A DNA stretch of 27,741 nucleotides, from contig CADWAF010002218.1 of NCBI GenBank assembly GCA_902984215.1, positions 1-27,741 on the forward strand, written 5' to 3'. The position numbers were made by a program, and so were the translations under genes. Positions 11,601 through 20,622 of this stretch are shown here, in pieces (the stretch's first letter is position 1; each line of letters opens with the position of its first letter). Under the pieces are notes generated by a model, which was given only the letters and a program-made list of their open reading frames with translations, had not been told where the DNA came from and made no database searches. This DNA comes from Willaertia magna (lineage: Eukaryota; Heterolobosea; Eutetramitea; Acrasida; Naegleriidae).

Positions 11601-14600
11601 AGTTTTTTCTTTCTTCTTTCATTTGCAGTTCTAACAATTGGTTTATTATAAATACGTTCTTCTGTAACTTTCTTTTTTGGTATAATTAATTGTAATGTAT
11701 TTTCATTATTATTATTGTCAGTTGTCATGTCAGTTGTTGTAATGGTCAATGTAACTTTTTCTAAACGAAAAGTTCCTAATTTTAACATAATTTCATTTAA
11801 TTCAAAAATATTTTCTCCTTCTTTAAAATTATTAATTTCTTTTGTAATAATTAAATACTTCTTTTTATTTAAAATAACTAAATTATTATTATCTTCTTCT
11901 TCATCTTCTTCATCATCATTGTCAACTTTTAAAAAATATAATTTTAAAAATTTAAAATTTAAATTTGATTGTTGTAAATTTTCAAATGTTGGAAAATTAA
12001 AATTAAATATTGTTAATTGTAAAGATAATTCTTTACCAATTTCTAAATAAATTTCATTTTGTTTTGTAACTGTTGTAACACATGTATAATACATTGAATT
12101 TTCTTCAATTTGTTTTTCAAATAAACCATTAATTTCCTTATTTGTAATTACTTCCTTATTATTATTTAAATTATTTAAAGATAATTTTAATTCATTTAAA
12201 TAAAAATATTTTAATTCTTTTGAAATAAATTTAGAACATAATAAATCAATACAACAATAACAATATTCCTCAAAATCTTTTAAATGTTTACAACATTCAG
12301 CAATTTTAATTAAAATGTCACTTGCCAAATTTAACCATCCATCAGTTAAATAAGTTGAAAATTGTCCTTTTAATAAATTATAAGATTCTTTAAATTTATT
12401 TTGTTTAAAACGTATAGATGCAATTTCACCATTTAATTTTTGATACATTCTATTTCTTAATCCATGTGTATATGATGTTGCTGCAGATATAGATAAATCT
12501 AAAAATAATTTATCAAATTCTAATTGTATTGTAATTTGTTGTTTTAATTTGGAAATGGAATCAAATGTTATAATAAATGTTGTTAAAATATTTGCCTTTT
12601 CATCAAATGTTAAATTATTATAATTTTTAGATAAATCTGCAAATAATAATGATTTTGATAAATTATCATTCTTATTAGAATTACCATTTATAGAATGATC
12701 ATGATTAACTTTATGAATATTTAATCCTTCCCATAAAACATCTAAATTAAAAACATAACTTAAAATTTGTAATTGATATCTTGTAAATAAAAATAAATCA
12801 CCTGTCAATCTAAATAAATTTCTTTGTGTCTCATCATGTAACCCTTCAACTAATTTTCTACTACAAATCTCTACAATACATAAACTTGTAGCATATGCCC
12901 ATGTATGTATATATAAAAAATATTTTAATTTATTTTCTGTCCATTTTATATTATTTTTTTTATTATTTTCTATTGTTGATTTTGAATTATTATTTACGGT
13001 TGATTGTAAAGATTGATTAAATTGTTGATTCTTTTCATAAGATGGAGTTAATGGACTATCAATAATATTATTCATTTCTAAACTAATTGCATTTAATACA
13101 TCACTTAATGATTCTTCTTCTTCTTTATCAATTAATAAATTATTAATCATACGATTTACCATATTTGGTATAAAATATAATGTTAATCTAGCTACTTGAT
13201 CAGGTGTTAATAATTTTAAATATAAATAAATTTGTCTTGAAAAAATATAAAAATAAAAATCAAATTCATAAATTTTAGAATTTTTTAATTGTTCATCATA
13301 AAAATAATTAAAATTATCTTCTAAAATATTTATAATACGTAATTGTTCATTATTTATAAATCCTATAAATGGCATTCTCTTTAAATGATTATCATTTCCT
13401 TTTTTATTATTACCACCACTTCCTAATATATTTGTACTACTTGTAGTTAATTTATTATTATTACCACTGCCGCCACCACTTCCTAATAAACTACTATTAC
13501 TTAAAGAAGTAATATTTCCAATCGGAGTGGATGACATTCCGGTACTTCCACTAGTACTACCTCCACTTCTCAATGCATTTGTAGTATTAACAATATTATT
13601 ATTTCCACCACTATTTATAACAGAATTACCATTTATAGAAGAATTACTATTAGTAGAAGTTTCTTCATTAGCAAAAGTTAATAATTGATTATAAATTCCT
13701 AATGAATTAATAAATAAACCAAATTGTTCTAAAGTAATTGATAATCCTTCTTTTAAAATAAAATAATTTGTAAATTGCCATCCAGGTAAATTCATATTCA
13801 TTTCTGATTTTTTAATTTCTTCTTCAAATTTATAAATTTTTTTTAAAAATTCTAAAATAATACCTTCATGAATTCTTTGATATAAATCTTTAATATTATC
13901 TAATGCTCCAGATGGTATACTATTTTGATTATTTTGATTATTATTTTGTAAAGTATTTTGTTGTTGTAATGGTGTTGATATGTTATTTATTAAATTATTT
14001 AAAGTTAATAAAGATAAAGTATTTAATTTTAAAACTCTTCCCTTTTCACCAATTGTTGTAATTGAATTTAAAATATTTAAATAATTATTATTATTTCCAG
14101 TAATTAAATTATTATTATTTAAATTATTATTTGTTACATTTTTAGAAAAATCATTTTTTAATTTATCATAAACTTTACTAAAAAAACTTAATTTTTTTAA
14201 TAAATCATTTGATGATTCACTTTTAGAAATATAAATAATTAAATATTCATATTCCCTTTCTGACATATAGTCAACCCATTTTTTAATTTTAGGTTTAAAA
14301 ATATTTTTGTAAAGTTCTAAATCTTCAACTTGTACAATAAATAAATTTAAATATGGATTTTTATTTAATGTTGTAAAATGTCTTGAATATGTTTCTTTTT
14401 GTAAATCTTTTTGTAAATTTTGTTGTAAATTATTAAATCCATTTAATTTAGGATCATTTGATAAATAAAATTCAATTTTATAATTTGTAATAATTGGTAA
14501 ATATTGATTTTGTATCATACTATTTTGTAAAGTATTATTATTTTGTAAATTATCATTTTTTTGTTTTAATTTATTCATTTTTGTTCTAAAATTACCAATT

Positions 14601-14959
14601 GTAAAATTTGCAGATTGTTGAAATTGTAAATTATTTATAAATAATTTTTTTATAAATTTACCCCAAATTGAATATTTATTATTTGTATAGGCTATATTAG
14701 ATTGTTGTTGATTATTATTATTATTCATCACTCCGGAAGAAAAAGTTGCGGACGTTTGAGGAATAGATGTTGTTGTAGAAGAATTTATTGTAGTAGTATT
14801 ATTATTATTGGCGGGAAAACTTGTAGTCGTGCTAGAAGAAGAAGTGTTATTGGTAGCACTACTACTGCTATCGTAAAATGTTGGATTGGGATCTTGAGTA
14901 TAATTTTCTTCCGTTAATTCCCATATAACAATATATGGATGTTGAAAGTAGGATGGCAT
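8666..14959 (-). CDS. TRAPPC10: TRAPPII complex subunit TRAPPC10/Trs130
   Basis: A single 2,097-residue open frame starts MPSYFQHPYIVIWELTEEN, the typical start of TRAPPC10 proteins (HPYIV-WELTEE). Further family features follow: WVDYMSEREYEYLIIYIS near residue 235, a conserved LYQRIHEGIILEFLKKIYKFEEE helix pair followed by PGWQFTNYFILKEGLSITLEQF (~370-430), and a helical repeat region with WAYATSLCIVEICSR (~700). The C-terminal third is the beta-rich TRAPPC10 domain. TRAPPC10/Trs130 is a TRAPPII-specific subunit acting with TRAPPC9/Trs120 in Rab11/Rab1-type GTPase activation at the trans-Golgi and endosomes. It is much longer than the human (~1,260) and yeast (~1,100) proteins because of Asn/Ser/Thr/Gln-rich inserts, especially ~450-540 and the last ~350 residues. 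No intron was seen. It converges with the LRMDA-like gene, 121 bases apart. Confidence 0.92.
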   Translation of the reverse strand: MPSYFQHPYIVIWELTEENYTQDPNPTFYDSSSSATNNTSSSSTTTSFPANNNNTTTINSSTTTSIPQTSATFSSGVMNNNNNQQQSNIAYTNNKYSIWGKFIKKLFINNLQFQQSANFTIGNFRTKMNKLKQKNDNLQNNNTLQNSMIQNQYLPIITNYKIEFYLSNDPKLNGFNNLQQNLQKDLQKETYSRHFTTLNKNPYLNLFIVQVEDLELYKNIFKPKIKKWVDYMSEREYEYLIIYISKSESSNDLLKKLSFFSKVYDKLKNDFSKNVTNNNLNNNNLITGNNNNYLNILNSITTIGEKGRVLKLNTLSLLTLNNLINNISTPLQQQNTLQNNNQNNQNSIPSGALDNIKDLYQRIHEGIILEFLKKIYKFEEEIKKSEMNMNLPGWQFTNYFILKEGLSITLEQFGLFINSLGIYNQLLTFANEETSTNSNSSINGNSVINSGGNNNIVNTTNALRSGGSTSGSTGMSSTPIGNITSLSNSSLLGSGGGSGNNNKLTTSSTNILGSGGNNKKGNDNHLKRMPFIGFINNEQLRIINILEDNFNYFYDEQLKNSKIYEFDFYFYIFSRQIYLYLKLLTPDQVARLTLYFIPNMVNRMINNLLIDKEEEESLSDVLNAISLEMNNIIDSPLTPSYEKNQQFNQSLQSTVNNNSKSTIENNKKNNIKWTENKLKYFLYIHTWAYATSLCIVEICSRKLVEGLHDETQRNLFRLTGDLFLFTRYQLQILSYVFNLDVLWEGLNIHKVNHDHSINGNSNKNDNLSKSLLFADLSKNYNNLTFDEKANILTTFIITFDSISKLKQQITIQLEFDKLFLDLSISAATSYTHGLRNRMYQKLNGEIASIRFKQNKFKESYNLLKGQFSTYLTDGWLNLASDILIKIAECCKHLKDFEEYCYCCIDLLCSKFISKELKYFYLNELKLSLNNLNNNKEVITNKEINGLFEKQIEENSMYYTCVTTVTKQNEIYLEIGKELSLQLTIFNFNFPTFENLQQSNLNFKFLKLYFLKVDNDDEEDEEEDNNNLVILNKKKYLIITKEINNFKEGENIFELNEIMLKLGTFRLEKVTLTITTTDMTTDNNNNENTLQLIIPKKKVTEERIYNKPIVRTANERRKKKLSDNNSTTTTSITTAGNNNGMTEYELDAATNVDLDNNSTNTTTMNNTITSTLLNNNTTNLGSNLSGGNNNNSLIIDDDISTITTTTVTTLKKDSSPLKDAFLILVLESRPTLVIGTQKEQLFLLGTLHYFCLTIDTKQDHILNGTIIVNSLSKNLLIGRSNSLNSLQNNNNSLQQQNNNHALMSINDGPFTMIEMINDNTIALPQTNDNDQKIIIGIPIIAIPVNEDQPIIDKNNLLNNNLDYTKNIMNLNKECNLFSLKANYTKKLTRENFKLQKTFEITFFKPFIYNYNFTKITKDKFMLQIIIKCITPKPLIITNYELQYLNNNLLNVTKDFNLKNNQHEMFLEDYISFIFEVTLQNSLQNVEEVILGDMIIDFTIPTQDNEMYKFTIPKIKLPKEEDLQIEMSITCHSENYSLQDDTLQNEITTEDDTLQNSLQNNSLQNEKAEQHEVGKSLQMQIEIPNLENLRKLINLEKRIYLDILADGNKWAIFGTNRILLNDHLQNSLQNNSLQFIIHLIPLISGYVSLPQINLLELKSTTSIVNNIVNNNSNNQSSLQQPSLQPLTITNTNNNNNSINPINNNSGSNNIEYLSLNNLLKINYLNSENVGRIFISPLSTNDIIFGPLFPVNFPNLDKSILLQPTTIPIYNSTNDNSINSNLLTPTSARNLRNLRKANSDDFNNNSNSNNSSTSSFMENLLLVKTPSDFKKEIKDEYLPKRKISSSVSSGNINELSQMSNNNSNVTSVKNNVTSGGVTSLSQNNLFKPLQLNRITTPPTGFFRSPRLINSSRMKSSGNLISFSSSNNNENDDDCNTEGGNMIFTTTNNDYNNNIHTDLSLIGGGSVTKKNRIIRRLPHKRTKSDWIVGSSINNNSINGNSELLSHNNNNNNSTEMMMDNNNCDLQSECIIVNNNLEENHFVKSNNNNNNNGGYGKKVELNSFMSGDDDLSIDNNQLTGGDVEEEEEDEEEDQKEISNVSV

Positions 14960-15806
14960 TGTTTTGTTTGTTAATTTGTTTAGTATTTCCGTGTATTTAA
15001 GTACAAATTTTATAAAAATTTAATGAAAATAAAGTTTTCTTATTTTAAAAAATATATTGGTAAATTCTTTCACCAAAATAATATAATTTTTCTCTTCTTT
15101 TTCTTCTTGTAATCCAAGTAGAGTACTTCTTTGTACGGAGGAAAAGAGAATCAAAGTAAAATAAAATGTAGCCTACTACCAGTTATCAAGCCTTTTTTTT
15201 TTTAAAAAAAAATTATTTTTTAATTGTTGGTGGACGTTTGAAATTTTTTTTTGAGATAGTGTGATGATAACATTTAAGGTTCTTGTTATGTGAGGTAGAA
15301 GTGGTTTTGTTTATTGGCTTTGTTGCTGTGAATATGAAAGGCAGTAAGAATTAGGGACAGAATATAATTATTGAGAGCATTAGAAGGAAAGTAGTCCATA
15401 TAGAACGACTTGACAATGTAAATAAGAAAGAACTTTGAAAATGTAATTTACAAGTGTATTTATAAATAAACACATTCTATATTTCTATCAACAACAAACA
15501 ATCGACAGTTTTAAAATATTTCAACTTTAGAAAGAGAACTAATAGATGTTTTGAAAATATCACATTATTACATGTAACAAGTGCTATCAAGTAACCTTTT
15601 TATTAAATTTATTGAATTAATCGTTTGACCTCTCTAATGGAAATAAAAGAGGTGATTTATTGCACTAATTGTTTAACCTCTTCTCCAATTTCCCTTGTCA
15701 TTGCAACAAAGCCTTGTAATAATTCTTTGTGTTAAAAAAAAAATACCTTTAAACAGTCATCGTTATCATTCCTTTCACACACATTTTCTTTCCCATTAAA
15801 ATTTTA
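14960..15806. promoter_or_regulatory. Divergent promoter region between TRAPPC10 and B-box/NHL gene A
   Basis: This 847-bp gap promotes TRAPPC10 (minus) and the first B-box/NHL gene (plus). AAGCCTTT followed by a long T run lies at 15188..15195. The part nearest the B-box gene, from ~15652 to 15806, is repeated in inverted orientation upstream of the paralogue (19649..19784), so it is probably that gene's promoter. A small hairpin-capable pair ACCTCT/AGAGGT flanks a 14-nt loop near 15628-15653. No RNA gene was recognised. Confidence 0.5.
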
Positions 15807-17633
15807 ATGAAAACATCGGAAATGAAAAATAATGAAAATCAACAACAACAACAAAACAATAATGAAATAAATAATTTAATGATTCCATTATGTAATGTAT
15901 GTATTGAAGATGAATGGGAACAACAAAGTATTTGTTTTTGTAAAGATTGTTCAAAATATTTATGTGAAATACACACTGGAATTCATAAGAAAAAATTTAA
16001 AAATCACATTTTAGAATATTTATCACCAACAACAACAATAATTACAACAGAAACTACAAACAGTAATTTATCAACTACAGTGTCTTCAAATAATAATACT
16101 TTACAACAACAGTTACAACCTCAGTTACAACAATCAATAAATGTGTCTTCTTTTATAGATAATAATAATACTTTACAACAAGAATTAATTTATCATCCAT
16201 CTCATCATTATTGTAAAGAACATCAAGATCAAATAACTAATATAAAATGTAATAATTGTAAATTATTAATTTGTATTAAATGTGCTTTACAAAACCATAA
16301 ACAACATGACACTATTTTAATTGAAGATTGTATTAAAAAAGATAAAGAAGAATTTATTAAATTATTTAATAAAAAAAAAGATTCAACAGAAATTATTAAA
16401 AAAAGAAAATTAAAAGTTGAAAATAATCTTTTAAAAGTAAATAAACAAATTAAAATTAGTAACGAAAATATTGAATTAGAGTTTGATAAAATTAATAAAA
16501 ATTTAAATGATAAAAAAGATCAATTATTAAATGAAATTAATAGTTTACAAAAAAATGAAATAAATAAATTACAAAATGAAATTAAAATATTAGAAGAAAA
16601 TTTACAACAATTAAATGAATTTAGTCAAATTAATGATTTAAATAATTTACATGAAATTGACTTAAATATTATTAAAAATAAAATAGAAAATAGTAAAACT
16701 ATACTTAATAAATTATTTTTACAAAATGAATATGATAATTATAATAAATTTAATTTTACAATAAATACAAAAAAAGCTATTTCATTAATTAACGAAACTA
16801 AAATTGAAGAATCAAATTTAACTAAATTTTCAAATAAATTTAAATTTGTTGGTCAATTTGGTTCAAAAGGAAATGGAAATAATCAATTTAATTATCCACG
16901 TGATATTTTAATTGACAATAATTTAATTTATATTGTGGATACAGATAATAATAGAATTTCTATATTTGATATAAATTATCAGTTTGTTAAACAATTTACA
17001 CTTAAATTTACACCAAGTTGTATTACAATGGATAAAACAAATGATACTTTATTGATTGGAGATTTTTGGTATAATATTGTTTATAGATATTCTAAAAATG
17101 GAATTTTATTAAATAAATATTTAATTGATGATAATATAAAAAAGAGTGTATTTATTTCTATTTTAGGAATAGATATTGATGAAAATGAAAATATACTTAT
17201 TTATAATTACAATAATAAAAAATTATTAATTTTAACAAAAAATTTTAAATTAATTAAAGAAATTAATTTAGATAAATATTGTTATTCAATTTTAATAAAT
17301 ATTAAAAAGAATGAATTAATTATAAGTAATGACCATAATTTAAATATTTATACAAAAGATGGAAAATTAATTAAAACAATTGAATCTAATGAAAAATTTA
17401 ATTGTCCTTCAAAAATTATTTATAACATTGTAAATAAACAATATATTATTTGTGACGAATGGAATCATAGAATTTTATTATTTAATGATAATTTTGAATT
17501 TATAAAATCTTTTGGAAAAGAAGGAAATGAACAGAATGAATTTAAATTTCCAAAAAGTATAGCCATTAATTATAAAACGGGACATCTTTTAGTAGTTGAT
17601 AAGAATAATCATTGTATTAAGATTTATAAATAA
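15807..17633 (+). CDS. B-box/coiled-coil/NHL protein A (RING-less TRIM-NHL type)
   Basis: This intronless gene encodes 608 residues. B-box 1 has zinc ligands C29, C32, C45, C48, C53, H56, H60 and H67. B-box 2 has C136, H139, C148, C151, C156, C159, H164 and H167. A coiled coil spans roughly 180-310. A six-bladed NHL-type propeller follows from ~344 to the end, with blade phrases such as FGSKGNGNNQFNYPRDILID, LIYIVDTDNNRISIFD and KTGHLLVVDKNNHCIKIYK. There is no RING, so ubiquitin-ligase activity cannot be assumed. TRIM-NHL propellers in animals bind RNA or proteins; the ligand here is unknown. Its closest relative is the inverted neighbour at 17864..19648. The start ATG lies in the same context as the paralogue's. 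A Gln/Asn-rich linker separates the two B-boxes. Confidence 0.9.
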   Translation: MKTSEMKNNENQQQQQNNNEINNLMIPLCNVCIEDEWEQQSICFCKDCSKYLCEIHTGIHKKKFKNHILEYLSPTTTIITTETTNSNLSTTVSSNNNTLQQQLQPQLQQSINVSSFIDNNNTLQQELIYHPSHHYCKEHQDQITNIKCNNCKLLICIKCALQNHKQHDTILIEDCIKKDKEEFIKLFNKKKDSTEIIKKRKLKVENNLLKVNKQIKISNENIELEFDKINKNLNDKKDQLLNEINSLQKNEINKLQNEIKILEENLQQLNEFSQINDLNNLHEIDLNIIKNKIENSKTILNKLFLQNEYDNYNKFNFTINTKKAISLINETKIEESNLTKFSNKFKFVGQFGSKGNGNNQFNYPRDILIDNNLIYIVDTDNNRISIFDINYQFVKQFTLKFTPSCITMDKTNDTLLIGDFWYNIVYRYSKNGILLNKYLIDDNIKKSVFISILGIDIDENENILIYNYNNKKLLILTKNFKLIKEINLDKYCYSILINIKKNELIISNDHNLNIYTKDGKLIKTIESNEKFNCPSKIIYNIVNKQYIICDEWNHRILLFNDNFEFIKSFGKEGNEQNEFKFPKSIAINYKTGHLLVVDKNNHCIKIYK

Positions 17634-17863
17634 AGTTGATATTTTATTAAATTGCAAATTTCTTCATTTGAGGCTGAAATATTTGTTATGTTAAGGTGTA
17701 AGATTGTTTTGTTTTAATTAAAGGCACTGCCTTAAAGGTTTCAGATGGCAAATTAGCAGAAAATGTACTAACGTATAATCTTGCATGAGAAAATATGAAG
17801 TATTTATTGTAAAGTGTATGGAAAGTTTTAAAGCAAACAAAGATTTCGTTAATTACATAATTT
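17634..17863. other. Convergent spacer with a near-palindrome at the duplication axis
   Basis: The 230 bases between the two stop codons show no shared sequence between the arms. At 17718..17736 there is a near-perfect inverted repeat, TTAAAGGCA-C-TGCCTTAAA with one mismatch. The inner 13 nt (17721..17733) are perfect. It falls on the symmetry axis calculated from the two start codons (~17727.5). It may serve as a shared 3'-end structure or be a remnant of how the duplication formed. Confidence 0.6.
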
Positions 17864-19648
17864 TTATTTATAAATTTTAATACAATTATTATTACAATCA
17901 ACTACATACAAAAAACCAGTTTTGTAATCTATTGTAATATTAGTTGGATAATAAAATTCATTTTGATTACTTCCTTCTTTTCCAAAACTCTTTACAAAAT
18001 TAAAATTTTCATCCAACACTTGAATTCTATGATTATTTCCATCACAAATAATATATTGATTATTTACAATGTCAAAAATAAATCCTGATAAATAATTAAA
18101 TTCTCCTTCTTTATTTCCATATTTATTTTTAATTGACTTTATAAATTGTCCACTTTTTGTAAATATTACAAAACAATCATTGTAACAATCACTTATAATT
18201 AATTCTTTTGTTTTATTATTTAATAAAATATTAAATGGTTTATTTAAATTTTTATTTATTTCATTAATTATTTTTCCATTTTTAGATAAAATTTTAATAT
18301 TTTTATTATAATAATTACAAATATAAATATTACCAGTTAATTCATCTACTTCTATATCAGAAACTATAATTTCATTAACAATATTATTTTTATCTGAAAA
18401 ACTATAATTTTTTAAAAACTTTCCATTTTTAGAATATCTATAAATTAAACAATCATTATAATCACCAATTAATAAAGTATCATTTGTTTTATCTAATTTA
18501 ATACAACTTGGTTTAAAATTAAATTTTATTTGTTTTATAAATATATTTTCTAAAGTAAATATAGAAATTCTATAATTATCTTTATCAACAATATAAATTA
18601 AATTATTATCAATTAAAATATCACGCGGATAAATAAATTGATTCTTTTCACTTCCTTTTGAACCAAATTGGGTTATAAAATTAAAATTATTTGAAAATCC
18701 AATTAAATTAAATTCTTTATTTATTTTATTAATTGTTGAAATAATTTGATCAGTATTAATTGTAAAATTTAAATTTTGTAACTTTTGTAAATTATTTTGT
18801 AAATATAATTCATTATTATTTTCAAATTTAAATTTATTAATTTCTAAATCTATATCATTTAAATTATTTAAATCATTAATTTGACATAATTCATTTAATT
18901 GTTGTAAATTTTCTTCCAATAAAAAATTTTCCTTTTCTAACTTTTCAATTTCACTTTTTTGTAAATTATTAATTTCATTTAATAATTGTTTTTTTTTATC
19001 ATTTAAAATTTTATTAATTTCATTAAATTCTAATTCAATATTTTCGTTACTAATTTTTATTTGTTTATTTATTTTTGTAATTTCATTTTCAATATTTAAT
19101 TTTCTTTTTTTAATATTTGTTGTAAAATTTTTTGCTTCATTTAATAAGTTTAAAACTTTATTTTTATCTTTTTTAATACAATCTTGAAGTAAAATATTAT
19201 CATGTTTTTTATGTTGTTGTAAAGCACATTTAATACAAATTAATAATTTACAATTTTTACATTTAATATTAGTTATTTGATCTTGATGTTCTTTACAATA
19301 ATAATGAGATGGATAATTTAATTGTGACTGTTGTTGTAAAGTATTATTATTATTATTTGAAGAAGAAATAATTATTTGTTGTTGTATAATTGGTGTTGTA
19401 GTTTCTGTTGTAATTATTGTTGTTGTTGGTGATAAATATTCTAAAATGTGACTTTTCAATTTTTTTTTGTGAATTCCAGTGTGTATTTCACATAAATATT
19501 TTGAACAATCTTTACAAAAACAAATACTTTGTTGTTCCCATTCATCTTCAATACATACATTACATAATGGAATCATTAAATTATTTATTTCATTATTGTT
19601 TTGTTGTTGTTGTTGATTTTCATTGTTTTTCATTTCCGATGATATCAT
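17864..19648 (-). CDS. B-box/coiled-coil/NHL protein B (RING-less TRIM-NHL type)
   Basis: This intronless gene encodes 594 residues, paralogous to protein A and in inverted orientation. The first ~85 residues differ from A at only a handful of positions (MISSEM for MKTSEM, then two changes after HKKK), and B-box 1 is intact. B-box 2 (YCKEHQDQITNIKCKNCKLL and following) is also complete. The Gln/Asn linker between the B-boxes is shortened. The coiled coil runs from ~170 to ~280. The C-terminal propeller begins near FGSKGSEKNQFIYPRDILID and ends KTGFLYVVDCNNNCIKIYK. Its propeller is clearly more diverged from A than its head is. Before the propeller it has NLIGFSNNFNFITQ, which closely matches INLIGFSNQFEYIGQ in the kinase-NHL gene, so the kinase's propeller is probably nearer to B than to A. 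Function is unknown; a scaffold or sensor role is inference. Confidence 0.9.
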   Translation of the reverse strand: MISSEMKNNENQQQQQNNNEINNLMIPLCNVCIEDEWEQQSICFCKDCSKYLCEIHTGIHKKKLKSHILEYLSPTTTIITTETTTPIIQQQIIISSSNNNNNTLQQQSQLNYPSHYYCKEHQDQITNIKCKNCKLLICIKCALQQHKKHDNILLQDCIKKDKNKVLNLLNEAKNFTTNIKKRKLNIENEITKINKQIKISNENIELEFNEINKILNDKKKQLLNEINNLQKSEIEKLEKENFLLEENLQQLNELCQINDLNNLNDIDLEINKFKFENNNELYLQNNLQKLQNLNFTINTDQIISTINKINKEFNLIGFSNNFNFITQFGSKGSEKNQFIYPRDILIDNNLIYIVDKDNYRISIFTLENIFIKQIKFNFKPSCIKLDKTNDTLLIGDYNDCLIYRYSKNGKFLKNYSFSDKNNIVNEIIVSDIEVDELTGNIYICNYYNKNIKILSKNGKIINEINKNLNKPFNILLNNKTKELIISDCYNDCFVIFTKSGQFIKSIKNKYGNKEGEFNYLSGFIFDIVNNQYIICDGNNHRIQVLDENFNFVKSFGKEGSNQNEFYYPTNITIDYKTGFLYVVDCNNNCIKIYK

Positions 19649-20622
19649 TAAAATGTTAATGGGAAAGAAAATGTGTGCGAAAAGAATGATAATGATAACT
19701 GTTTAAAGGTATTTTTTTTAACACAAAGAATTATTGCAATGGTTGTTGTGAAGAAGAGGTTAAATGATTAGTGCAATAAATCACTTCTTTACAACTTCTT
19801 TTATTTCCTAAATGTTACTTGGAATGAAAATAAATCATTAGAGACGTATAAAGAAAAGAAAAACATTATATCAAGCTATTTAATTTTTAAAAATTAAAAA
19901 AAAATTTAAATAAAAAAATAAATCAATCCCGATAATAGACTTTGTACAATAATAATGTTTATAAATTATTTTAAATAATTTTGTAGATCAAAAATATGCA
20001 CAACAAAAATAATTTTCTACTTTAATAGATTGTAAAGTTGTAAAATGTAAATTGTAATCAATTTGAATTTATGAAATAGAAAAAGAATTGAATAGAAAAG
20101 ATAGTCTTTATTAAATGTGACAACGAATTAATAGATTTATTAGGTAATAGATTTATTAACAAAGTTGTAAGACATTATTTATGCCTGAATGAAAACTATA
20201 AATTACAATCGAAATTATTCATAAAAAAAGAAGAAAAAAAACTTTTCAAAATAATATAATTTAAAATCTCATTACAAAAAATAGTTCACAACATTATTTC
20301 AATAATTATTCAAAAATTCTTTTCTCAAAACAAATTATAAAGAAACTTTATAAGTTATATATTTTGTATTATAAATAATACATCAATCAACAACACTTTT
20401 CATCTCTTCCTTTAAGAAGCCTTTTATAATTTTATCTCGTCTTTTCTAGACGTAATAATTTAAGGCGCCAAATTAAGGCTAAAAAAAATATTTCCACACC
20501 TCAGCCTCAGTTCTTTTTTATTTTTTTGAAATAACGGGAAGGTAAGCATTAACATGATGATTGTATGAAGGAGAAAATAACTATATGCTTTCGAAAAAGA
20601 AAAGGAGTAAATTATTAAGAAA
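19649..20622. promoter_or_regulatory. Divergent intergenic region between B-box/NHL gene B and the kinase-NHL gene
   Basis: This 974-bp gap contains the inverted copy of the B-box promoter (19649..19784), then extremely AT-rich DNA with nothing recognisable to ~20400. Nearer the kinase start come AAGCCTTT (20417..20424) and an E2F-like GCGCCAAA (20465..20472) in an otherwise GC-poor stretch. No RNA gene was recognised. Confidence 0.45.
20417..20424 (+). promoter_or_regulatory. AAGCCTTT element
   Basis: It lies about 200 bases before the ATG of the kinase-NHL gene, in gene orientation, and about 50 bases before an E2F-like GCGCCAAA. The role is unproven. Confidence 0.35.

Larger units (their letters stand above)
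15652..19784. repeat. Inverted (tail-to-tail) segmental duplication of a B-box/NHL gene with its promoter
   Basis: Arm 1 runs from ~15652 to 17633 and arm 2 from ~17864 to 19784 on the opposite strand. Homology starts ~150 bases before the ATG: GTGATTTATTGCACTAAT is at 15652..15669 and inverted at 19767..19784, and AATTCTTTGTGTT and TTTCTTTCCCATTAA are also shared. It continues through the whole CDS. In the coding part, 155 bases (15831..15985 against 19470..19624 inverted) are identical, while the NHL halves are strongly diverged. The two arms are separated by a 230-bp unmatched spacer. Confidence 0.85.

Noticed and set aside
17686..17901. 71-residue minus-strand open frame across the convergent spacer
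   Set aside because: It overlaps the end of B-box/NHL gene B in another frame, has no homologue on the other arm of the duplication and no recognisable domain.
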